A DNA stretch of 64,000 nucleotides from Polyangiaceae bacterium (GTDB lineage Bacteria; Myxococcota_A; Polyangia; Polyangiales; Polyangiaceae): the NCBI GenBank assembly GCA_025937835.1, contig JAICQO010000004.1, positions 1 to 64,000 of the forward strand, given 5' to 3'. The position numbers and the translations under genes were made by a program. Positions within the stretch are counted from its first letter, which is position 1. Each line of letters starts with the position of its first letter. Of the stretch, positions 19,364 through 28,414 are shown one piece after another. The notes under the pieces were generated by a model, which did not search any database, had not been told where the DNA came from, and worked only from the letters and a program-made list of their open reading frames with translations.

Positions 19364-20665
19364 ATGGCCACCCTCACCCGCGTTCGAATCGTGATTTGGT
19401 TGCTGCTCGGCACCCTGATGATCCAGCAGCTCGCGTCGTATTCCAAGATCCTCACGCTCGTCTCGTCGGGTGAGAGCCAGGACGTCGAGTGGCGCGTGCT
19501 TGCGGTCGCACCCGGCGTATTCCTGGCTCTGATGATCGCCCCCCGCCGCGCTCGAGATTTGACGCTGTCCTGGCTCAGCGGCGCGGTCCTCGTCGCGGCC
19601 ATCTCGGGAGTGACGATCGGGGTCGTGTCGGGGAATCTGCTGCGCTATGTCGCCGCCGACGGCTTTCGGTTCGCCGTGCCGTGGATAGCCTTCCTCGTAG
19701 CGGCGATGGCGCTGCTGTCTCTTCCCCAAGAGCAGCGCCAGGCGGAATGCCGGCGGGCATTGCTGTTCGTGCTCGGCGTGTCGGTGTTCGACGCCGTTTA
19801 CACGATCGTGGTCGGCGCGGCCTTTCCCGGCCACCGGATCTCTACCGACCTCCATTTGTTCGGCATCGGCTGGGCGCTGCTCGCCGCGACCAACAGCCGC
19901 GCATCTCGGGCCCTGATCCTGGGCCTTTGCCTGGCGGCGGTGGTGTTCTCCGGCAAGCGAGGAAACCTGGTCGCGCTGGGAGGCGGGCTAGCGCTCACTT
20001 GCGCCGTCGGTCTGATGCGCCCGGGCTTTTTCCGGCGGATCGCCAACGGCGCGCTGCCGGTCGTGATGCTCTCCACGTTCGCGGTCGCGAGCGCCCTGTG
20101 GTTCAGCGATTTCGCCGTGGTGCGGGTGGCGCGGGACGAGCTCAGCTCTCGGCACTTCGACCTGGCTCAGAACTTGATGGACATCGCGGTCGGCGGTGCG
20201 GAAGACGACAGCTACGAGGGGCGTATGCGCGAGCTACGCAACGTCACCGCGCATTTGAGCGAGTACCCAGAGTACGTGTTGCTGGGCGCGGGCTTCGGCG
20301 CCGTGACGCCGATGCGGGAGGATTCTGGTGTTCCCTGCCTGATCCCGGGCATGATGCATCACGTTCACATCGGCTGGATCGCGTACCTGCTGCGAAATGG
20401 GCTACTCGGCATCGGGCTCTACTTCTCGTTCTTCTGGGTCGTGGCCACACGCCTGCTCCGGAACTCTCAGCAGACGCCGTACTGTTACGGCTCCCTTTTC
20501 TTGCTCAGCGCCTCTCTGGTGCTGAGCTTGAAGTCGAACATCTTACTCGAGGGCATCGACCTGTCGTTGGTCGCGGCGTTCGGCCTCGCGGCCACGCCGA
20601 TCCTGGGCGACCGCTGGGCGGCAGCTGACTGGTCTCGGACCACGCTCCCCGCCAGCCGAGCCTGA
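19364..20665 (+). CDS. O-antigen polymerase/ligase-like multi-TM protein (Wzy candidate)
   Basis: Multiple TM segments; VVFSGKRGNLVALGGGLALT; periplasmic-loop-like stretch before GMMHHVHIGWIAYLLRNGLLGIGLYFSFF; position in the EPS cluster. Confidence 0.65.
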   Translation: MATLTRVRIVIWLLLGTLMIQQLASYSKILTLVSSGESQDVEWRVLAVAPGVFLALMIAPRRARDLTLSWLSGAVLVAAISGVTIGVVSGNLLRYVAADGFRFAVPWIAFLVAAMALLSLPQEQRQAECRRALLFVLGVSVFDAVYTIVVGAAFPGHRISTDLHLFGIGWALLAATNSRASRALILGLCLAAVVFSGKRGNLVALGGGLALTCAVGLMRPGFFRRIANGALPVVMLSTFAVASALWFSDFAVVRVARDELSSRHFDLAQNLMDIAVGGAEDDSYEGRMRELRNVTAHLSEYPEYVLLGAGFGAVTPMREDSGVPCLIPGMMHHVHIGWIAYLLRNGLLGIGLYFSFFWVVATRLLRNSQQTPYCYGSLFLLSASLVLSLKSNILLEGIDLSLVAAFGLAATPILGDRWAAADWSRTTLPASRA

Positions 20666-20666
20666 G

Positions 20667-21521
20667 CTAAGCCACGAGCTGCGCGAGGATCGAGCCACGG
20701 CAGTTCTTGAGCGCGTCGACGGAGTTGACGACACGCTCGTACAACGCGCCGGCCGCAAACAGCATCGGGTGGAACGACAAATAGCTCGGCTGATTCTCGA
20801 ACAGGCACACCTCGATACGGGAAAAGCCGGCCGAGCGCCCATGCCGGACGATATCGCCCGGCGTATTCAGCTTGTAGGCGATTTGGAAGCTGTCCTGAAC
20901 CTCCAGGCCACGCAGCTTCGTCACGAGCTTCTGGGAAGAACGGCCGAGCAAACGCGCGAGCTGCGGAACGTAGTGCTGAGCGTTCGGAGTGAGCAAGATC
21001 AGCGAACCTCCAGGCTTGAGCACCCGTCGGACCTCGGCCAACAGCACCCGCGGATCGTTCAAATGTTCCGCCACGTAGCGCGCGTAGACGAGGTCGACCG
21101 AGGCGTCGTCCAGGAAGGGCATGCGTTCACCATCGAACACGTATGCCTGGTCGACGTTCGAGTTGGAGCGAACCTCCTCGTCCACGTCGACGGCGATCAC
21201 GCGTGCGACACGGCCCCGCAGGTTCACGGCCGCGTTCGCACCTCGCCCGGCGCCAAGGTCGAGCACCGTCGCCGCCGGCTCCACGAAGGACTCCACGACC
21301 TGCCGGAAGACCTCGTAATCTTCGAGTCTCCCGCGATACAAATACGCGTGGAGAGCCCTCGAAACCGGCCACCACGAAAGCGCACGCGGTAGTTTGGGCT
21401 CGATCAACGTGGGCACGTAGCCGGGTACGCTGAATGCCGGGGCAAGACGCGGAGCATCGTTCTGCCGACGCTCACGGCCGTTTAGGCCTTCTGCCGCGGT
21501 GACGCGATCACGCTGCTGCAC
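20667..21521 (-). CDS. Class I SAM-dependent methyltransferase
   Basis: ATVLDLGAGRGANAAVNLRGRVARVIAVDVDEEV; VDLVYARYVAEHLNDPRVLLAEVRRVLKPGGSLILLTPN. Confidence 0.85.
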   Translation of the reverse strand: MQQRDRVTAAEGLNGRERRQNDAPRLAPAFSVPGYVPTLIEPKLPRALSWWPVSRALHAYLYRGRLEDYEVFRQVVESFVEPAATVLDLGAGRGANAAVNLRGRVARVIAVDVDEEVRSNSNVDQAYVFDGERMPFLDDASVDLVYARYVAEHLNDPRVLLAEVRRVLKPGGSLILLTPNAQHYVPQLARLLGRSSQKLVTKLRGLEVQDSFQIAYKLNTPGDIVRHGRSAGFSRIEVCLFENQPSYLSFHPMLFAAGALYERVVNSVDALKNCRGSILAQLVA

Positions 21522-21688
21522 GATGAACTCCTCGAGGCACGAGCCCTCCGCGGACGGGCGAGCTCGGAACGGCCCGACCTTACCACGAAGGAACTCAGCG
21601 CGAGCAGTCCGGCCCTCCGCCCGCGCCTTGCACGTCCGCGGCCGTTCCGCGATAGTACTCGCGAATTGTTACGCTCGAGTGCTCGGCG

Positions 21689-23248
21689 TTGCAGCAGACA
21701 CGGACACCGCGATCGACGCGCGACGGCGAAAGACTCCCAGTGACCTCGCCCGCTCCGGAACAGCCCGATTTTCCCGCGGCTGCTCCCCCAGCCCGCTCCG
21801 TCGGAGCAGCCGCGTTCGGGGGAGCAATCTGGACCGTGGGTGTCACCCTCGGGAGTAAGCTGGTCTCGTTCGGCGCGCAGGTCGCGATTGCGTGGTTTCT
21901 CGTGCCGGAGGAGCTCGGTATCGCCACCACGGCAATAGCGTTCGCCGGCCTGGTCTCGAGCCTGGTCTCCGTCACGCATCTTCGTCGCCTGCTGATCCAT
22001 CAGTCGGCCCGGACACCGGGGCAAGCAGCGGACGTTCTCTGGCTAGGGCTCGTCACGAACGTCGCGGTGGCTCTCGCTGTCATCGCGTCGGCAGGGCTCG
22101 TGGCGAGCCGTTACGCTGCTCCGGCCATCGAGCGGCACCTCGTCTTCCTCGCTCTGGCGCTGCCGCTAGGCGCTCTGCCGCTCGTACACGGGGCCCGCCT
22201 GAGCCGCGAGCTGCGCTTCCGCGTGCTGTCGCTGACCCATCTCGGAGAAGTCTGCCTGCGCAGCGGTGGGTCCGTGGCACTCGCCGCGCTCGGCTTCGGG
22301 ACGCTTTCCCTGACCGTTCCGATCCCGATCGCGGCTGCCTTCGCCGGGCTCGTCTACTGGTACGCCGGTCGGGGTGATCGCATCGGACGCCCGAACCCGA
22401 CTCGCTGGGGTCCGCTGCTCGGGCAAGCGGCTTGGTTGTCGCTCACTGCGTTCGCTGCAGGGCTCCAAGCGCACGGCTCCAACTTCATCGTGAGCCTCTC
22501 CCGCGACCCTCAGCTGGTCGGGCTGTACGCCTGGTCCTTCACGCTCGCCGCTCAGAGCGTGTTCCTGTTCAGCACCAGTCTTCAGGATGTCTTCCTGCCG
22601 TCCCTGGCGCGACTCGGAGCGGATCCGCAGCGTCTCGGTCAAGCCTTTCGCAGCGCTGCAATCAGCTTGTTGCTGATCGTCGTACCCGTTTGCGTGATTC
22701 AGGCGCTGCTCGCACCCCCGCTCGTCGGCTGGGTGTTTCACGCTAAATGGCAGCCGGCGGTCGGTGCCATGCAATGGCTCACGCTCGGGATGATGAGCCA
22801 CCCGCTGAACATGCTGGCCGGCGCGCTGTTGATGGCCCGTGGCCACTACCGCGCCACGGCGCTTCGCACACTCGGAGCATCCGCGATAGTGCTGTCGGCG
22901 ACCTATATCGGGGGCAAGCTCGGCGGCCTGACTGCGCTTGCCGCCTGCTCGTCGCTCGGCTGGTTCTTGGGCAATTTGTTGCTTGCGATCGCGACGGTAG
23001 CGAGCCTCGGAACCGCCTGGCTGCGCCACGCGCTCGCCTCCGCCAGCGCGTTACTCACGGCCGTTCCGATGCTCGCGGTCGGTTGGCTCACGCTGCGGCT
23101 CACCTCAGGGCTTTCGCCGCTCTGGTCGCATTCCCTGGCTGCGGCGCTGGCAACGCTAGTACACGCATCCGTCGCGTACGTTTGCTGGCCCGAGATCTCG
23201 CGACGCTTGCTCTCGTTGTCGCTCTCGATGACGCGCTCGCAGCGCTGA
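21689..23248 (+). CDS. Wzx-like polysaccharide flippase (MOP superfamily)
   Basis: GGAIWTVGVTLGSKLVSFGAQVAIAWFLVPEELGIATTAIAFAGLVSSL; many TM helices; paired with Wzy-like genes. Confidence 0.85.
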   Translation: MQQTRTPRSTRDGERLPVTSPAPEQPDFPAAAPPARSVGAAAFGGAIWTVGVTLGSKLVSFGAQVAIAWFLVPEELGIATTAIAFAGLVSSLVSVTHLRRLLIHQSARTPGQAADVLWLGLVTNVAVALAVIASAGLVASRYAAPAIERHLVFLALALPLGALPLVHGARLSRELRFRVLSLTHLGEVCLRSGGSVALAALGFGTLSLTVPIPIAAAFAGLVYWYAGRGDRIGRPNPTRWGPLLGQAAWLSLTAFAAGLQAHGSNFIVSLSRDPQLVGLYAWSFTLAAQSVFLFSTSLQDVFLPSLARLGADPQRLGQAFRSAAISLLLIVVPVCVIQALLAPPLVGWVFHAKWQPAVGAMQWLTLGMMSHPLNMLAGALLMARGHYRATALRTLGASAIVLSATYIGGKLGGLTALAACSSLGWFLGNLLLAIATVASLGTAWLRHALASASALLTAVPMLAVGWLTLRLTSGLSPLWSHSLAAALATLVHASVAYVCWPEISRRLLSLSLSMTRSQR

Positions 23249-23260
23249 CGCGCCACGCGG

Positions 23261-25852
23261 CTATCGCTGAGGCGCCACGGTCCTCAGTAAGATTTCGCGC
23301 CGCAGCGTCTCGCGTCGCTTCTGGATGAGCCGCCCCTCCTCCGTGTCGCGCACGACCAAGCCCGAGGCTCGGGTCAGCGCCGACTCGGCCTTCGAGTAGC
23401 GTTCCAACGAGACGGCCACTTCGGCCACGCGCAACAATGCGCTCGCCGTGGGCTGTTGCTGCGCCGCTTGTTCGTAGGTAACGAGGGCCTCGGGCAGCAA
23501 ATTCGAAGCCCGGAGCGTGTCCCCGATGCTGAGCAACGTGTTGGCGCAGTTCACGAGCTGCCGGCAAGCTTCGCGGGCCGCGGCCGTAGCCAGCTGTGAA
23601 AGCTCGCCACCATCGGGATCGGCCTGACCCCGCGCCAGGTCGAGGCGGGCAAGAAGGCACCGAACGTGTTCGCGATCCACGAGACCGGGACAGCGACGCT
23701 CCAGCAGCAATGCTGCTTCCGCCGGGCGCCCGAGCTTACGCAGGACCCGGGCCTCGCACTCGAGAGGCTCGGCTGCGAACGGTTCCGCGACGCTCCACGC
23801 ACGGGCCGAGGCCAGCGCCTCCTCTGCGCACGGGTTCACGCTCGGACAATCACCGGTCTCCAGGTTGCGCAAGAGCAAGCGCGAAAGCTCGCTGAGCGCC
23901 GACGTCGAAGAGCGGTCCCGCTGAAGCGCCGCACGTAACGCGCGCTCCCGGAGATCCGCTTTCGAGAGGCGACGAGCGGCCGCGACCAGGACTGCGCTGC
24001 CCCGGGCATCGGCGGGTGCCGCGCGCTCGAGCTCGTCGATGCTCGACGCCCACGCCGCAGCCAGGTCGCCCACCTGACTGGTCAGCGCCCGATCGAGCTC
24101 TGCGGTGCGTCTGAGCTCGAACAGGGCCTGCAAGGTAGCCCCGCGGTCCCGCAAAATTTCCGCGAGGATCAGGTGTGAACGTGCCTGGTTGAGACCGCGT
24201 TCGAGCGCCCGTTGGATCCACGGCATCGGATCGGAATCGCCGGCCCTGCGCGCCGCAACCGCGCCGATCCGTGAAAAATACGGCTCCGCCGGGAAGCGGG
24301 ACATAGCCGAGCGAAGCTCCTTTCGGAGCTCCGTCAGCTCACTGACTGTGCGGAGATCGAGGGTCTGATACGAACTGTGGACCTGGGCTCGCGCCGCGAG
24401 AGCGTCCGCCGGGGCATGAACGGCGGCGAGCCCCCAGAGCAAAGCGCCGGAAGCCGCCAGGAGCAGGCCCCGACGGTCACGTATCCGCAACCCGCGCAGG
24501 CTCTGCGGCTCCTCAACGTCGCGCCGCCAGATCGACGCGAGCAGCCAGACGACGGCGAGCGCCGTCCCCGGCAGCTCGAGCCCCAGATCCACCATGTTCT
24601 GCAGCACCAGCAGACCGACGGCCACGACCGCCCCCGTCGCGGTGCCCGAGCCCAGGACGTCGAGCCGCACCGGGCGAAACGCCCACGCGAACGCGAGCAG
24701 CGCGGCTCCACCGACCGGCAAGCCCCACTCGGAGAACCACTGCGCCAGCAGGTTCTCCGGATGGGCATAGACGGAGTTCGAAGCTGCCGGCGCGTAAGCG
24801 GTAAACGCAGTCTCGAACGCGCCTCGACCGACGCCGAACAGCGGATAATCCGCGATCATCGGCAACACGTTCTTCGCGAGAAAAAGCTTCTCGATGTTCT
24901 GCTGCCGGAGCTCCTCCCAGGTGAGCTGGGTTGCGCCGGCTCCGACGAAAACGACGCCGAGCCCAATCGCCAACCACAACGCGGAGCGCCTCTGCCAGCT
25001 CGGGCGGCGCTGATGACGCAAACGGTTGGACACCTGCGTCAACACGAAGAAGGCGATCAGGCCGATCGGCATCAGCCAGACGCCGCCGCGAGAACCGGAC
25101 AATACGCTCACGCCGAACAGCACCGCGACGCCGACCACGACCAGCCAGCGTTGCTCGTCCATTCGACGCGAGTACACGAGGCCCAGCCCTGAAAAGATCC
25201 CCAAGTTCAAGTATCCGGAGAGCGTATTGGGGTTCAAGAACGGCCCCACTCGCCAGCGGCCGGGCTCGAAGCTCGGCTCGTAGATCCCGAACACGCGTGT
25301 GGCCCCGAGCAGCCCGTGCGCAAGTGTCACGCCGGCGATCAGGAGGGCGCACAGGAACACGACCACCACGCAGGCGTGTCTGCCGTAACGATCGCAGACT
25401 ATGCTGGCGCCCGCGAAGCTGACGCCATACGTCGCCCACTTCAGCGACTCGCGCAGGGAGGCCCCAGGATCGAGCGATAGCGCGCCGACGCTCAGCGTCT
25501 CCCCGAATGGGTGCAGCGCGCGTGCCCAGACGTCCGCTGACTGCGGACTCAAAGCATCGAGCAGCCAGACGGGCAAGGGGCCCGCCTGAATCAGCGTGTA
25601 GAGCGCGAGCGCAAGCGCAACCCGGCTGGGCAAGGGCAGCAACGTGCGCCCCGTTCCCACCAACAAGGCGGCGCCCGCCCAACACAGCGGCGTAACCGCG
25701 AGGAGGGCGTAAGGGTGCGCCCCGGCGAGGGCTAGCCCGGCAAGCACGGTTCCGGCGGCTAGCGCCGCAAAGCCAAGGCGCGCGGCCCCGATACCAATTA
25801 GTTTTCGGGACACGACACGCGGCAAGGAGCTCGCTCCGGACACCCTTGGCAC
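23261..25852 (-). CDS. O-antigen ligase/polymerase (Wzy_C-like) with long C-terminal helical/TPR-like region
   Basis: GPFLNPNTLSGYLNLGIFSGLGLVYS; VLSGSRGGVWLMPIGLIAFFVL; FGVGRGAFETAFTAYAP; C-terminal Ala/Leu-rich repeated helices. Confidence 0.82.
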   Translation of the reverse strand: MPRVSGASSLPRVVSRKLIGIGAARLGFAALAAGTVLAGLALAGAHPYALLAVTPLCWAGAALLVGTGRTLLPLPSRVALALALYTLIQAGPLPVWLLDALSPQSADVWARALHPFGETLSVGALSLDPGASLRESLKWATYGVSFAGASIVCDRYGRHACVVVVFLCALLIAGVTLAHGLLGATRVFGIYEPSFEPGRWRVGPFLNPNTLSGYLNLGIFSGLGLVYSRRMDEQRWLVVVGVAVLFGVSVLSGSRGGVWLMPIGLIAFFVLTQVSNRLRHQRRPSWQRRSALWLAIGLGVVFVGAGATQLTWEELRQQNIEKLFLAKNVLPMIADYPLFGVGRGAFETAFTAYAPAASNSVYAHPENLLAQWFSEWGLPVGGAALLAFAWAFRPVRLDVLGSGTATGAVVAVGLLVLQNMVDLGLELPGTALAVVWLLASIWRRDVEEPQSLRGLRIRDRRGLLLAASGALLWGLAAVHAPADALAARAQVHSSYQTLDLRTVSELTELRKELRSAMSRFPAEPYFSRIGAVAARRAGDSDPMPWIQRALERGLNQARSHLILAEILRDRGATLQALFELRRTAELDRALTSQVGDLAAAWASSIDELERAAPADARGSAVLVAAARRLSKADLRERALRAALQRDRSSTSALSELSRLLLRNLETGDCPSVNPCAEEALASARAWSVAEPFAAEPLECEARVLRKLGRPAEAALLLERRCPGLVDREHVRCLLARLDLARGQADPDGGELSQLATAAAREACRQLVNCANTLLSIGDTLRASNLLPEALVTYEQAAQQQPTASALLRVAEVAVSLERYSKAESALTRASGLVVRDTEEGRLIQKRRETLRREILLRTVAPQR

Positions 25853-25941
25853 CGACGATCGGTCGTCGAGCCTCCTAGCTCATCCGAACTTCGCGGCTCA
25901 CGGCGCCCGAAGCGAATCCGCTCCGCGGATTGGAGAGCGCA

Positions 25942-25976
25942 AAGTGCTGGCCTACGCGGTCGGCAGGCCAGCACTT
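25942..25976 (-). terminator. Intrinsic-terminator-like hairpin downstream of the Gly-rich lipoprotein gene
   Basis: Perfect 12-bp inverted repeat AAGTGCTGGCCT/AGGCCAGCACTT with 11-nt loop, 17 bp past the stop codon; TTT follows on the minus strand. Confidence 0.75.
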
Positions 25977-25993
25977 AGCTCATCAGCGACTGC

Positions 25994-26809
25994 TCAGTTG
26001 CAGGTGAGCGCGCCTTCGAACTCGTCGCCAGCCGCCGCCGCGCAATGACGCTCGACGTTGGCATCCCCGTCCGTCGCCGCAGCCGCCGCATGGGTCGCAC
26101 GGCAGCAGATGTCGATCTCGGGACGCGCAGTGCACTCGGCGAGACACGCGGCCTGGCTCGCGTACGGGCTGTCGTCGTCGCAGGCACCCGTCGCGAATGC
26201 AGCGCAGATGTCCTCGCAATCGAGGCCGATGCCATCGGTGTACGGAGGAGACTCGCTGTTCGCGACCGACTCGGAGCACGACACGAGGACCACCTCGCCA
26301 GCGCCGCCTTCGCCGCCTTCGCCGCCGACGCCGTCGTCGCCGCCGGTGCCGCCGGTGACTTCGTCGGAACCGCCAGTGCCACCTTCGCCAGCACCGCCAA
26401 CGCCGCCGTCACCCGCACCGCCGGACGTGCCGCCCGCGCCAGCGCCGCCCACGTCGGGCTCGCCGCCCGCGCCGCCGCCGCCGCCGACGACCGGAGCGCC
26501 ACCTGCGCCCGCGCCGCCAATATCCGCGCCGCCAGCGCCGCCCGTCGCAACCGGAGCGCCGCCCGTGCCAACCGGAGCACCGGCCTCGCCGCCTTGCGTC
26601 GAGCCACCGGTCGCGCCGCCCTTGCCACCAGTTGCGCCGCCCTTACCGCCGGTGGTTCCGCCACCTTTGCCGCCAGTGGCGCCTGCCATGCCACCGGTCT
26701 CTTCGCCGGGTTCGTCGCTACCATCGTCGTCACCGCAGCCCGGAAGCACGGCAGACGCAAGAACTACGCTCAATCCAGTCAACCACAGAAGTTTCGGAAG
26801 TCTCGCCAT
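25994..26809 (-). CDS. Putative lipoprotein: Gly-rich low-complexity linker followed by a Cys-rich domain
   Basis: MARLPKLLWLTGLSVVLASAVLPGCGDDD lipobox; about 130 aa of GG(A/T/K)-rich repeats; C-terminal domain with about 10 Cys. Confidence 0.7.
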   Translation of the reverse strand: MARLPKLLWLTGLSVVLASAVLPGCGDDDGSDEPGEETGGMAGATGGKGGGTTGGKGGATGGKGGATGGSTQGGEAGAPVGTGGAPVATGGAGGADIGGAGAGGAPVVGGGGGAGGEPDVGGAGAGGTSGGAGDGGVGGAGEGGTGGSDEVTGGTGGDDGVGGEGGEGGAGEVVLVSCSESVANSESPPYTDGIGLDCEDICAAFATGACDDDSPYASQAACLAECTARPEIDICCRATHAAAAATDGDANVERHCAAAAGDEFEGALTCN

Positions 26810-26963
26810 GGGCGGCATGCTTCTGCCGCTCGTGGAGGCTGTCAACTGATCTTTTCCCTCTTGCCGGATCTGCTACGCAGCTCGTTCTCGAGCCTGTCGT
26901 CAAATTCTTGAAATGACACAATTTATTCGCCTTTTGAGGCTACTCGACGCGGCGAATTCGACC

Positions 26964-26992
26964 CGATTCGAAAGGCCTCTTGGATCGAATCG
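26964..26992. promoter_or_regulatory. Candidate operator: inverted repeat in the divergent intergenic region
   Basis: CGATTCGA (26964-26971) and TCGAATCG (26985-26992), perfect 8-bp arms, 13-nt spacer. Confidence 0.35.
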
Positions 26993-27112
26993 AGACGGAG
27001 CTGCGGGGCGGACGCCAAAGCAGCGGACCGGGCCGGAACGACCAAAAAGCGGACGTGGTCTGACCATTCGCGAATGTAGAACGGGCGCTCGAGACCCACC
27101 CGTGAGCACAAC

Positions 27113-28414
27113 GTGACACCGCTCCTTGCACGGCTGCGCACGCAGTCTGCGCACATCGTAGTCGTTGGTATCGGCTACGTCGGCCTGCCGCTCGTGGCTG
27201 AAATTGCACGCGCGGGCTTCGAGGTGACGGGCCTCGACACGGACCCGCGCAAGGTTCAGCTGCTCGGTCGCGGCGTGTCGTACCTCCGTGATGTGTCGAG
27301 CGAGGAGCTCGCGCCCCACGTGACGAGCGGGCGGCTGCGAGCGAGCACGGACGAGACGGTGATCCGCGAGGCCGACGTCGTGATCGTGTGCGTGCCGACT
27401 CCGCTGAACAAGACGCGCGATCCGGACATGCGTTACGTGATGCAGGCGACGGAGGCCATCGCGCGCAACCAACACGCGAACATGCTCGTCGTCCTCGAGT
27501 CGACCACCTATCCCGGCGCGACGCGGGAGCTGATGGCCCCGCGCCTGACCGGCTCGCGATTCGAGCTCGGCCGCGAGATTTTCATCGCCTTTTCGCCCGA
27601 GCGGGTCGACCCCGGCAACGACACCTTCAAGACCCGCAATACGCCGAAAGTGCTGGGCGGAGCGACGCCCGCCTGCCTCGAAGTCGCGCGGACGCTGTAT
27701 TGCCAGCTGATCGAAGAGCTCGTCCCCGTCTCGTCGACGGACGCGGCCGAGATGGTGAAGCTCCTCGAGAACACCTTCCGCGCCGTGAACATCGGGCTCG
27801 TGAACGAGATCGCGATCATCAGCCGCAAGCTGGGCATCGATCCGTTCGAGGTGATCCGTGCAGCCGCCACGAAGCCGTTCGGCTTCATGCCGTTCTTTCC
27901 CGGACCGGGCCTCGGCGGCCACTGCATCCCGATCGATCCGCTGTACTTGTCGTGGAAGCTGCGGGGGCTGTCGTACCAGGCGCGGTTCATCGAGCTCGCC
28001 GACAGCATCAACAGCAAGATGCCCGACTACGTCGTCGAGCGAGTGACCACGGCGCTCAACGACCGCGCCAAGGCAGTGCGCGGCTCGAAGATCTTGATCT
28101 ATGGCGTGGCCTACAAGCGCGACGTCGACGACGTGCGCGAGTCGCCTGCGCTGGCCGTGATCCACGGGCTACGTGCTCGCGGCGCCGAGGTCTCGTACAT
28201 GGACCCGCACGTCCCCGAGCTCGGGGAAGATGGAATCGAGCTCGCATCCGTGGATCCGGGTCAGAGCTTCGCCGGCTTCGACGCCGTGGTGTTGATCACG
28301 GACCACTCGAAGCTCGACCGCGCGCGCCTCGTTCGCGAAGCAGAGCTGGTCGTCGATACGCGCGACGCTCTGCGCGATCAATCGCCGCTCCCCGACAAGG
28401 TCTACGGGCTGTGA
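27113..28414 (+). CDS. UDP-N-acetyl-D-glucosamine 6-dehydrogenase-like (WbpA-type) nucleotide-sugar dehydrogenase
   Basis: IVVVGIGYVGLPLVAEIARAGFEVTGLD; VCVPTPLNKTRDPDMRYV; ESTTYPGATRELM; PFFPGPGLGGHCIPIDPLYLSWK; ILIYGVAYKRDVDDVRESPAL. Confidence 0.92.
   Translation: MTPLLARLRTQSAHIVVVGIGYVGLPLVAEIARAGFEVTGLDTDPRKVQLLGRGVSYLRDVSSEELAPHVTSGRLRASTDETVIREADVVIVCVPTPLNKTRDPDMRYVMQATEAIARNQHANMLVVLESTTYPGATRELMAPRLTGSRFELGREIFIAFSPERVDPGNDTFKTRNTPKVLGGATPACLEVARTLYCQLIEELVPVSSTDAAEMVKLLENTFRAVNIGLVNEIAIISRKLGIDPFEVIRAAATKPFGFMPFFPGPGLGGHCIPIDPLYLSWKLRGLSYQARFIELADSINSKMPDYVVERVTTALNDRAKAVRGSKILIYGVAYKRDVDDVRESPALAVIHGLRARGAEVSYMDPHVPELGEDGIELASVDPGQSFAGFDAVVLITDHSKLDRARLVREAELVVDTRDALRDQSPLPDKVYGL

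Noticed and set aside
25975-26760. Minus-strand ORF in another frame rich in Ala/Arg (ARAALRLRRAALAARILAARAQ)
   Set aside because: Frame-shifted shadow of the lipoprotein gene; composition reflects GC bias only.
26058-26911. Plus-strand ORFs encoding Pro/Ala-rich proteins (PPAPPxPP...) opposite the Gly-rich lipoprotein
   Set aside because: They are the antisense reading of GGC/GCC-rich repeats; no domain, no RBS, and the minus-strand frame has a lipobox and a terminator.
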